A stretch of DNA of 5,155 bases, taken from Paracoccaceae bacterium (GTDB lineage Bacteria; Pseudomonadota; Alphaproteobacteria; Rhodobacterales; Rhodobacteraceae). The notes beneath the pieces were generated by a model that was given only the letters and a program-made list of their open reading frames with translations, made no database searches and was not told the origin of the DNA. Both the position numbers and the translations under genes were made by a program. Shown here one piece after another: positions 1 through 5,155 of the stretch. The DNA lies in the NCBI GenBank assembly GCA_003447515.1, contig DLZA01000196.1:1-5155 (forward strand), written 5' to 3'. Positions within the stretch are counted from its first letter, which is position 1, and every line of letters begins with the position of its first letter.

Positions 1-146
1 ATGCCGTGACGGATCGGAAAGGCTAATTTTGCTTTCTTTGAGATCAACTCTTGGGCCTCGGAATCATAGTACAATGTTCCCTGCGTTTCTGGACAAATCA
101 AAGCTTCAAGCATTTTTGGATCTGTTGTGGGCGCTTGAGTTGTCAT
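1..146 (-). CDS. Trm112-like small protein (YcaR type), C-terminus beyond the window
   Basis: Read from the ATG at 146-144, the frame stays open to the window edge and gives 48 complete codons. Visible motifs are [20 protein letters not shown] (about residues 9-28), [17 protein letters not shown] (about 32-48). This is the pattern of the bacterial Trm112/YcaR family, which is about 60 residues long, so only a dozen or so residues are missing. The eukaryotic and archaeal Trm112 is a zinc-binding activating partner of methyltransferases; the bacterial members are poorly defined. Where many members have CPxC, this protein has CPET, so only one cysteine is seen and zinc binding by the usual site is doubtful. 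The start codon overlaps the TGA of the LON-domain gene as ATGA. No convincing Shine-Dalgarno sequence precedes it, so translation probably depends on coupling to that gene. Confidence 0.85.
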   Translation of the reverse strand, partial: MTTQAPTTDPKMLEALICPETQGTLYYDSEAQELISKKAKLAFPIRHG

Positions 147-790
147 TGCAGAAGATCGTCGCCTGGATCACCAGCTACTGCAAACTCCATCAGAGTGACC
201 AGTGTTTCCCGGCGATTTGCAAGGTCAGGCGCTTCGAGAAGGGCTTGTTTTTCAGCAGGCTCAAAAGGGCACAGCATTGACAAGGAGTTGATGAGCAGCT
301 CTTCATCGGCTTCTTGCAAGTTGTCCCAATCGGTGGAAAGTTTTGTTGCTGTAAAAAACTTAGACAGGGTTTTGAAAAATTTTGGTCGATCAAAATGTGC
401 GTCTATGACACTAGCACCACGATCTGCAAAAAAACTAGACCAGTCAACATCCGCTTGAACATAAGGTGTGAATCCTTCGTGGACATCGCGGATACGAAAG
501 CGGCTGAAGCCTGAAAGTGTGATCATGTAGTGACCGTCTTCGGTTTCTGAAAAGGTAGTAATACGGCCTGCACATCCGATCTGCTGAAGGAAGGGTTTAT
601 CTTTGTTCTTTGGTGTTTCACGCGGTTGCGCCATGCCAATCAGACGGTGTTCAGTTTTTAGCGCGTCGTCGATCATCGCAAGGTAGCGATTTTCAAATAT
701 ATTGAGTGGAAGGCGCGCGCGAGGCAAAAGCAACACGCCGGGGAGAGGGAAGACTGGAATTGAATTTGGAGGGTCAGATATAATTTTCAT
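143..790 (-). CDS. Stand-alone LON substrate-binding domain protein
   Basis: The gene encodes 215 residues. The N-terminal LON domain (PF02190 type) is clear: [20 protein letters not shown] at residues 11-30, then [10 protein letters not shown] (31-40), and further on a GCAGRITTF strand (72-80) and [11 protein letters not shown] (90-100). The C-terminal part (about 140-215) is helical and contains [19 protein letters not shown], also typical of these short proteins. The AAA+ module and the Ser-Lys protease domain of true Lon are absent, and the length matches the stand-alone family, so this is not a truncated protease. Such proteins are thought to bind substrates or partners, but their role is not settled. 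The ATG at 790 lies 26 bases after the chaperedoxin gene; an AAGG sits rather far upstream, so the binding site is weak and read-through from the preceding gene is likely. Its TGA stop overlaps the next start. Confidence 0.93.
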   Translation of the reverse strand: MKIISDPPNSIPVFPLPGVLLLPRARLPLNIFENRYLAMIDDALKTEHRLIGMAQPRETPKNKDKPFLQQIGCAGRITTFSETEDGHYMITLSGFSRFRIRDVHEGFTPYVQADVDWSSFFADRGASVIDAHFDRPKFFKTLSKFFTATKLSTDWDNLQEADEELLINSLSMLCPFEPAEKQALLEAPDLANRRETLVTLMEFAVAGDPGDDLLQ

Positions 791-816
791 GAACTAGACA
801 TAGCCTTAGAAACGAA

Positions 817-1722
817 TTAAGCAAAAATCATAGAAGATAATTTGCGTCTACCTGTTTTGGCCGTTTCATCAACTGGACCAAGGCTGTCGAAAATTTTGAA
901 AAGCCGCTCTTTGGCAGCACCATTATTCCAGTCGCTATCGCGGCGAAATAATTCTAAAAGTTCATCGATAGCCTGTTCCATTTTGCCGTCACCAATGTAC
1001 ACAGTAGCGAGCTCATGTCGCGCAGCGTGATCATCTGGGTTCGTATTTAGCTTTGCTATCAGCTCCTCTGCTTCACCAGCGTCTGCGGCGCTAGCAGCTA
1101 GTTCGAATTGCGCCTTTGTGGATTGCACATCAGCGTCGTTTGCAATGGCGGGAGGAATACTGTCGACTAGTGTCTTCGCTTTTTCGGTTTCACCGAGCAC
1201 CACATACGCTCGAATGAGTCCCGCGTATGCGGCTGGGTTTTCCGCTTCTTCGTCCAGAACGGCTGAAAAGGTTTGTGCGGCATCATCAGCAGCACCTTCC
1301 GCCAGCATTTCTTTAGCGGCAAGAACCGCATCACCGAGGCCGTTGTCTTCTTTGGGAGCTAAAGCAATGGCGCGTTGAATAAAGGCTTCGATTTCTGAGG
1401 GTGGAACTGCACCTTGGAAGCCGTCAACAGGTTGCCCGTCGTGAAAAGCGAAAACGGTTGGGATGGATTGCACGCGCAATTGGCTGGCGATCGTTTGGTT
1501 TTCATCCACGTTTACTTTTACCATTTTGACTTTGCCATTTGCAGCTGTTACCGCTGCCTCTAAAGCGGGTCCGAGTGTTTTACACGGGCCGCACCAAGGG
1601 GCCCAGAAATCCACGATTATGGGTGTGGTTTTTGAGGCTTCAACAACGTCCTCCATAAACGTGGTTTCATTGCTTTCTTTGATCATATTATTCGCTGGGG
1701 TAGTGGCGTCGAGTTCGAGCAT
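817..1722 (-). CDS. cnoX: Thioredoxin-TPR chaperedoxin, CnoX/YbbN type, with active-site CGPC
   Basis: About 301 residues. An N-terminal thioredoxin fold covers roughly residues 17-120, with FWAPWCGPCK (about 39-48) and the cis-proline motif SIPTVFAF (about 86-93). After it comes a tetratricopeptide-like, Ala/Glu-rich helical region to the end (about 128-301), including a segment with NPDDHAARHELATVYIGDGK that is typical of the YbbN C-terminal repeat. In E. coli the CnoX active site is altered; here both cysteines remain, as I recall for the Caulobacter protein, so thiol-disulfide activity as well as chaperone holdase activity is expected. It is probably cytosolic and hands clients to GroEL or DnaK. 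Two ATGs stand in tandem (1725 and 1722). The second is preferred because GAG in TGAGAAT lies six bases before it, and homologues commonly begin MLEL. The 66-base upstream gap may hold a promoter, although none is obvious. Confidence 0.93.
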   Translation of the reverse strand: MLELDATTPANNMIKESNETTFMEDVVEASKTTPIIVDFWAPWCGPCKTLGPALEAAVTAANGKVKMVKVNVDENQTIASQLRVQSIPTVFAFHDGQPVDGFQGAVPPSEIEAFIQRAIALAPKEDNGLGDAVLAAKEMLAEGAADDAAQTFSAVLDEEAENPAAYAGLIRAYVVLGETEKAKTLVDSIPPAIANDADVQSTKAQFELAASAADAGEAEELIAKLNTNPDDHAARHELATVYIGDGKMEQAIDELLELFRRDSDWNNGAAKERLFKIFDSLGPVDETAKTGRRKLSSMIFA

Positions 1723-1754
1723 CATATTCTCAATTCATTTAGCTTGGGTTGCTG

Positions 1755-1792
1755 CTGACTTAGGGGATTCGACCCGTTGGGACAAGTGTCAG
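1755..1792 (-). other. Imperfect inverted repeat in the leader of the chaperedoxin gene
   Basis: CTGACTT (1755-1761) pairs with AAGTGTCAG (1784-1792) to give seven base pairs with a two-base bulge. Within the loop, CCC at 1773-1775 can pair either with GGG at 1764-1766 or with GGG at 1779-1781, two exclusive choices. The outer arm covers the stop codon of the 98-residue gene (1789-1791). No T-tract follows on the transcribed strand, so a standard intrinsic terminator is unlikely. It may be a leader hairpin or chance pairing. Confidence 0.25.
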
Positions 1793-2085
1793 TGAAATGT
1801 ACTTGGCGGTTTTAGGCAGCCTGTTAAACCAGCGGGCAGTACTAACCGCGCACCAGCGCTATAAAGTTTGCGTGTCAGATTAGGTTTAGTACTGGAAAAT
1901 TTGACCATTATAAGGGAGCCGCCTGTGATGGCTATACCATTGGGTAGGTTGGACATAAACGCGGTTGACGGAAAGAAGACGAGTGCACCTGGTGCGGCGT
2001 CCGTTGCCCACATAATTGAAGCCGACATTGACAGCCAGGCTGCCACGACCAAGCTAGTAATCGAAAATATGTTCCAATTTCTCAT
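1789..2085 (-). CDS. Small hypothetical protein with N-terminal signal or membrane-anchor segment
   Basis: The protein has 98 residues and I cannot assign a function. Residues 1-26 (MRNW, then a hydrophobic stretch SITSLVVAAWLSMSASIMW) form an uncleaved anchor or a signal peptide, with possible processing near ATDAAPG. The rest is a small domain beginning GALVFFPST and ending LYSAGARLVLPAGLTGC at residues 74-90. A short exported protein with this late AGA-LVL-GL-GC pattern is one I recall from alphaproteobacteria, unverified. The start at 2085 is well supported: AGAGGG lies five bases upstream. The first 32 bases overlap the 3' end of the pseudogene in another frame, so in the ancestral operon the two genes overlapped and were probably co-expressed. 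The tail LKPPSTFH and a TGA follow. It is likely real, but small. Confidence 0.6.
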   Translation of the reverse strand: MRNWNIFSITSLVVAAWLSMSASIMWATDAAPGALVFFPSTAFMSNLPNGIAITGGSLIMVKFSSTKPNLTRKLYSAGARLVLPAGLTGCLKPPSTFH

Positions 2086-2863
2086 CGGATCCCTCTAAGG
2101 CGCGAATGATGGCGTGGAGGTCCTTGAGTTGAACATTTACCAACCAACGATTGTCATTGTAGCCTCGTCTTTCCAAGGATGCTAGTAAACGAAGACCTGC
2201 AAGGAAGACTGGGCGTTTGAATCTGGTAACCGTGATCATGATTTTGTCGTTACCCGCGATTTCTGAAATGTGCCCATCTTTAGCTATAATTTGGCATAGA
2301 ATGTTGGTAAAAGTAGCGTATTGTGGTGTATCGATTTCAATTGCTTTCGGTTGAGCCTGGATCACAGTTATGTCGTTTATAGCAGCGAGATCTTCGGTTC
2401 TCATGTTGTGGATAATTTTTCGGATTGTTAGCTTGGCTTGCTCCCCGGCCTCAACTGTCTTTTTGGTGGCTCTGGCGTATAGGGTCTTTGTCGCAAACTC
2501 TAAACCAAGTGCAAACCGAATTTCAGGCGCGCTACCGTGACTGTCTGTAGTTTCAGTTTAGTCGCACAAGGCGGATCAGAAGCCTGAAATAGCACATAAA
2601 TATTAGTACTCATGTGGATTTTTACCCTCTAAAACTTTTGCGTAGTCATAATAAGCAAAGACGATGTGCCATTCTGGAAAGGTCAAGTAGGTCGCAGGTT
2701 CTGCCCGATGTTTAGTGGTTTCAATTTGGGGCGTAAAAGCCTCGTCTAAAATATTACTGCAACATGCGATTTCGTTGGACCCGACGTGCGCCAGCAGGCC
2801 AATTACTGGGATGATAAGCAAAAGATGAAGCCGCTTTTTCCACCACTGGAGAAACTAAATCAC
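2054..2863 (-). pseudogene. Degenerate gene for an exported or membrane-anchored hypothetical protein, four nonsense codons
   Basis: One frame, from a GTG at 2863-2861 to the TAG at 2056-2054, reads as a single continuous protein but is interrupted by TAG (2857-2855, codon 3), TAA (2605-2603), TGA (2578-2576) and TAA (2560-2558). The last three fall within 16 codons. Before them are a hydrophobic N-terminal segment (LHLLLIIPVIGLLAHVG), then ATYLTFPEWHIVFAYYDYAK and NPHEY. After them come SALCD, a segment IRFALGLEFATKTLYA and a C-terminal domain ending LEHIFDY. I recall an alphaproteobacterial hypothetical family with TFPEWHIV, PHE, a GFW-S-LC motif and an LEH-HDY end; the TGA sits exactly where its Trp would be. 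That family is about 300 residues, so some 60-80 residues seem to have been lost in frame between SHG and the IRFALG segment. The final 167 codons are open. The GTG overlaps the TGA of the membrane-protein gene as GTGA, showing the former operon. Translated separately, the pieces of 72 and 116 codons have no good ribosome binding sites. Confidence 0.8.
2086..2096 (-). promoter_or_regulatory. Ribosome binding site of the 98-residue gene
   Basis: On the minus strand AGAGGG (2096-2091) is followed by a five-base spacer and then ATG at 2085. The arrangement closely copies the site before the FAD oxidase gene. It decides the start at 2085 and lies inside the last codons of the degenerate upstream gene. 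Confidence 0.6.
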
Positions 2864-3255
2864 TTACGATTCCATATCCAAACAGAGAACATGGCAAAGC
2901 CGCCCAAGGTGAGGTGGGGTAGATTACTAAGGATTTTAAACATAATAGTGAAGTCTTGGATGCCGTAGTTGAAAATGCCAAAGTCGAGGTAGCCTGAGCC
3001 TGTGACAAGGCCGATCAAGCCGTCACCGAAGTAGAGTGCGCCAAAGTATATAAGGAATATTCGGGCCGCGCGATGGGACATGAGACCGGCGATGAGTGCC
3101 CATAGGGCGGAAAAAAAGTGTAAGCTATCGTCAAATACATCGAGTGCGAAAATGCCAAATGCTCGGCCTTCAGTGTCTGTTAGGCCCGGGATGTAGTTGA
3201 GTGACGCGGCAATCAGTAAGGAGAAGGTGAATCCGAAACTGACATAGCGGAGCAT
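2860..3255 (-). CDS. Small four-helix inner-membrane protein, DUF4383-like
   Basis: The gene encodes 131 residues that are largely hydrophobic. Predicted membrane segments lie near residues 5-22, 43-59, 64-84 and 112-128. Between the first two is a polar loop, YIPGLTDTEGRAFGIFALD, and the second helix begins DDSLHFFSALWALIAG. The order of an IPGL loop, a helix with an early His, and a final NLPHLTLGG helix resembles DUF4383-type membrane proteins, though I cannot confirm membership. The function is unknown. Starts considered: a much longer reading from 3342 runs into the oxidase gene and adds residues unlike the rest, so it is rejected. ATG 3255 is chosen, seven bases after the oxidase stop. 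GTG 3261, two codons upstream, has a better-spaced AGG and is a real alternative. Tight spacing to the oxidase implies cotranscription and perhaps a shared envelope role, such as taking electrons from or anchoring the flavoprotein; that is inference. Confidence 0.75.
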   Translation of the reverse strand: MLRYVSFGFTFSLLIAASLNYIPGLTDTEGRAFGIFALDVFDDSLHFFSALWALIAGLMSHRAARIFLIYFGALYFGDGLIGLVTGSGYLDFGIFNYGIQDFTIMFKILSNLPHLTLGGFAMFSVWIWNRK

Positions 3256-3262
3256 AGTCACG

Positions 3263-4750
3263 TTAAAGCCTAGCCATGTAGTTGTCCCACAATGCATTTC
3301 TAAATAGAAGTTGTGGATCAAGCACGTGTTTTCTCGCAGCAAAATTGGTAGCTTCGGGATAGTTTTGGATGAATTGATCCTGTGTTGCGTGTAAACGATA
3401 AGGCAGGTAGTACGCTCCGCCGAGGTCTGCCGTCTCTTGGATCAGGCCACGGGTCATGCGAACCATGTCAGCTTCGCCGCGCACGGTCATTTCTTGGGAA
3501 AATAGCATGACACAGGCGATGCGATCCACATGAGCGTAAGACAGAACCGCTTCGTTGTCAGGAGCCACATAGCGTAGCGTGATGTTGAGGAGCTCTTGGT
3601 AAGACCCTGGAATAATACGTTTACAGACGTCTAACCATTCGGCAAAATGACTAGGTTCAATGAAATATTCATGCAAGATATCAGTGCGGCTTGGGTCGCG
3701 ATCATCAAGTGTGACTACAGGCTCGTTAATCAGGCTGTTTCGGGTAACCTCGCCCGCTGTCAACCTAGCTTGGAGGTCGGTTTCCACCCACCAACGGTGA
3801 CGTTTGACACCTTCATGGCCTAGCTGCGCGCGGAACAAATTGCGGGCGAATTTAGAAACAAAACCAGAGCTGCTGGCTGCCGGCAGGTCGTCCTGATTTT
3901 CAGTAGGGCGGTAAGTGATCATCAGTGCGTTTTCGAAGAAATCGCGCTTGTCCACGTTCATGCGACCATAGCCCATCTGCACGGTTGGATCCTTGAGGGC
4001 CTGAGCAAATTTGATACCAAAGTCTTTCCCAGGCATTTCTTCAAACTTCGGTAGAAGGCGTGCGTTTGGGACCATGTCTACCTCCATTTCAGTGATCAGT
4101 CCCGTGAGGCCGTAGCCGCCCATAGTGAGATTGAAGATATCGTGGTTTTCTGTTCGTGAACATGTGATCAACTCGCCGTCATGCATCAGCAATTTGAAGG
4201 ATTGTGTAGTGCTGCCCATGGCGGAGTATGGGACGGGCCAGCCATGAGCATTTACGCAAAAGGTAGAGGCAATTCCGAAATCGTTGTTGGATTGCATAAC
4301 CTTTGGTCCAAATCCGATGGCATCCATTTGCTTTAATGCGCTGTTCCAGCGTAGCCCCGATGAACAGCGAAAGGTACTGTTGGCGGTGTCAGGTTCGAAG
4401 AAGTTGGTTGCGAGTGTGATGGCGTGCCCATCGCGTGGAATGGATTGCCCGCCCATCGAGTGACGAGCGGCTGAGAGGCTGACGGGACGGCCCTCTATTT
4501 TGGCAGTTTTGAGTTCGTTTCGCAAGATTGAGACGAGACCCTTGTCTGGATCTTGCTCAATAATGATATGTTTATGGATCGGCGTTTCGGACAAGCCGCT
4601 TGCGTCGTTCAGCAGGTTTTTAGTATTTTTTGGCCGCAAGGATGTTGTGCCATCTAAAATCGGGTTCTTTGCTCCATTTTTCGCGCTAATATAACCGCCA
4701 ATAAGTGCTCCCGATCCAAGGAGTAATGCGCGTTTTGTAATGAGGTTCAT
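3263..4750 (-). CDS. FAD-binding oxidoreductase of the VAO/PCMH family, signal-anchored
   Basis: The protein has 495 residues. The FAD-binding PCMH half (about 55-230) shows VSLSAARHSMGGQSIPRDG at about 90-108, where H97 sits in the place of the histidine that often holds FAD covalently. It continues with FGIASTFCVNAHGWPVPYSA at about 158-177, and MGGYGLTGLITEMEVD at about 210-225. The C-terminal half has the usual late motifs: RYVAPDNEAVLSYAHVDR, YYLPYRLHATQDQF, and KHVLDPQLLFRN before the end. The overall layout resembles the aldonolactone/alditol oxidase and FAD/FMN dehydrogenase group, but nothing seen fixes the substrate. The N-terminus (MNLITKRALLLGSGALIGGY) looks like a Tat signal or anchor with KR instead of RR, so a periplasmic location is possible but unproven. 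The ATG at 4750 follows GAGGG with a five-base spacer. The gene starts 15 bases after xthA. Confidence 0.9.
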   Translation of the reverse strand: MNLITKRALLLGSGALIGGYISAKNGAKNPILDGTTSLRPKNTKNLLNDASGLSETPIHKHIIIEQDPDKGLVSILRNELKTAKIEGRPVSLSAARHSMGGQSIPRDGHAITLATNFFEPDTANSTFRCSSGLRWNSALKQMDAIGFGPKVMQSNNDFGIASTFCVNAHGWPVPYSAMGSTTQSFKLLMHDGELITCSRTENHDIFNLTMGGYGLTGLITEMEVDMVPNARLLPKFEEMPGKDFGIKFAQALKDPTVQMGYGRMNVDKRDFFENALMITYRPTENQDDLPAASSSGFVSKFARNLFRAQLGHEGVKRHRWWVETDLQARLTAGEVTRNSLINEPVVTLDDRDPSRTDILHEYFIEPSHFAEWLDVCKRIIPGSYQELLNITLRYVAPDNEAVLSYAHVDRIACVMLFSQEMTVRGEADMVRMTRGLIQETADLGGAYYLPYRLHATQDQFIQNYPEATNFAARKHVLDPQLLFRNALWDNYMARL

Positions 4751-4760
4751 AATCGCCCTC
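4751..4760 (-). promoter_or_regulatory. Ribosome binding site of the FAD oxidoreductase gene
   Basis: On the minus strand GAGGG (4760-4756), preceded by AA, sits five bases before the ATG at 4750. It is among the strongest sites in the window and supports the chosen start, which keeps the whole hydrophobic N-terminal segment. Confidence 0.65.
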
Positions 4761-4765
4761 TTAAG

Positions 4766-5155
4766 TTAGTTTAAATCAAATGTTGCGAACACGGGCGCAT
4801 GATCGCTTGGCTTTTCCCAACCACGGGCATGGCGCAAGACACGCGAGGAATGTGCAAAGGCCGAAATATCAGGTGTAGCCCAGATGTGATCCAAACGGCG
4901 ACCTTTGTCGGCTGCATCCCAATCCGTCGCGCGGTAAGACCACCAAGTGTACAACTTGCCATCCGTTATATTTTGTCGGGTCACATCCACCCATTTACCA
5001 GCATTTTGTGTTTCGGTTAGCTTTTCAACCTCGACTGGAGTATGTGACACGACCTTAAGCAGTTTTTTGTGATCCCAAACATCGTCTTCTCGCGGTGCAA
5101 TGTTTAAATCACCAACAAGGACTGATTTTTGTGGTGCTTCCTTCCTGAACCAATC
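4766..5155 (-). CDS. xthA: Exodeoxyribonuclease III, C-terminal part
   Basis: The frame is open from the window edge to a TAA at 4768-4766 and gives 129 residues, about half of a 260-270 residue enzyme; the N-terminal half lies outside. ExoIII cuts DNA 5' to abasic sites and removes 3' blocking groups in base excision repair. It belongs to the endonuclease/exonuclease/phosphatase fold. Visible motifs, numbered within the fragment: VLVGDLNIAPREDDVWDHKK (12-31, metal and phosphate contacts Asp16 and Asn18), YTWWSYRATDWDAADKGRR (69-87), LDHIW (88-92, catalytic-site Asp89) and SDHAPVF (117-123, His119). All the expected late active-site residues are present, so the enzyme should be active. Calling it from the GTG at 5050 would remove the GDLN motif and is wrong. 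Only 15 bases separate it from the oxidase gene. Confidence 0.95.
   Translation of the reverse strand, partial: DWFRKEAPQKSVLVGDLNIAPREDDVWDHKKLLKVVSHTPVEVEKLTETQNAGKWVDVTRQNITDGKLYTWWSYRATDWDAADKGRRLDHIWATPDISAFAHSSRVLRHARGWEKPSDHAPVFATFDLN

Noticed and set aside
1726..1790. A promoter for the chaperedoxin gene, TTGTCC and TAAGTC with a 17-base spacer on the minus strand
   Set aside because: The -10 hexamer matches the consensus at only a few positions, and such pairs arise often by chance in 65 bases. A promoter here is plausible but not supported by the bases seen.
1723..1800. A tRNA gene, suggested by GGGTCGAATCCC on the minus strand
   Set aside because: No D-arm or anticodon arm can be drawn at the right distance, the T-loop is one base short, and the 5' acceptor match is bulged. 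At best it is a fragment, recorded as a hairpin only.
29..2098. Plus-strand open readings of 60-135 codons opposite the LON-domain, chaperedoxin and 98-residue genes
   Set aside because: They are antisense shadows of well-recognised minus-strand genes, rich in Ser and Arg as expected for such shadows, and show no family motifs or ribosome binding sites.
2558..2605. Stop-codon recoding (TGA read as Trp, or readthrough) as an explanation for the interrupted frame
   Set aside because: Two of the three clustered stops are TAA and another upstream is TAG, which no single recoding would explain. The LON-domain and membrane-protein genes end at TGA, and TGG is used freely for Trp in neighbouring genes.
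2603..2821. A genuine 72-residue small membrane protein starting at TTG 2821
   Set aside because: There is no clear ribosome binding site, the sequence upstream of the TTG (FLQWWKKRLHL) continues the same protein, and the sequence past its stop also continues it. It is the 5' part of the pseudogene.
2860..3342. A 160-residue version of the membrane protein starting at 3342
   Set aside because: The extra 29 residues lie wholly or mostly inside the oxidase coding region, contain no membrane-like or family-like sequence, and would need an 80-base overlap. Starts at 3261 or 3255 fit the operon spacing.
4771..5050. A short protein starting at GTG 5050, or the alternative-frame reading at 4771-4962
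   Set aside because: The true xthA frame is open beyond 5050 to the window edge and includes the GDLN motif; the second reading is an out-of-frame shadow of the same gene.

Overview
The window reads as a piece of an alphaproteobacterial chromosome, most likely of the Rhodobacterales/Roseobacter type and moderate in GC. This rests on protein character (a CGPC-bearing thioredoxin-TPR protein, a stand-alone LON substrate-binding protein and a Trm112-like protein in a row, plus a class of xthA common in that group) and on memory, since no search was possible. Every gene lies on the minus strand, so transcription runs from high to low coordinates, and the genes are packed with very short gaps or overlaps.

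In transcription order: (1) 5155-4766, the C-terminal half of exodeoxyribonuclease III (xthA), cut by the window edge. (2) 4750-3263, an FAD-binding VAO/PCMH-family oxidoreductase with a hydrophobic N-terminus. (3) 3255-2860, a four-helix small membrane protein. (4) 2863-2054, a decayed gene: one reading frame carries four nonsense codons and probably an in-frame internal deletion, yet its last 167 codons are still open. (5) 2085-1789, a 98-residue protein with an N-terminal signal or anchor segment, whose ribosome binding site lies inside the tail of the pseudogene. (6) 1722-817, a thioredoxin-TPR chaperedoxin (CnoX/YbbN type). (7) 790-143, a LON substrate-binding-domain protein without ATPase or protease. 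(8) 146-1, a Trm112-like protein, partial, overlapping the previous gene by an ATGA junction.

Functionally there are two groups. Genes 6 to 8 look like a proteostasis/housekeeping group: holdase-thioredoxin, LON-domain protein, small Trm112 scaffold. Genes 2 to 5 look like an envelope-associated redox cassette of unknown substrate (FAD oxidase plus membrane protein plus two proteins with N-terminal hydrophobic segments) sitting between xthA and the chaperedoxin gene. One member has decayed. There is no gene-free stretch over 300 bases. The longest gap between intact genes is 2086-2859, and it is filled by the pseudogene. I saw no tRNA, rRNA, CRISPR array, insertion sequence or phage gene.

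The most notable points are the pseudogene, which naive gene calling would split into two unrelated small hypothetical proteins (72 and 116 codons), and the uncharacterised oxidase/membrane-protein cassette. I did not find evidence for a clearly new system.
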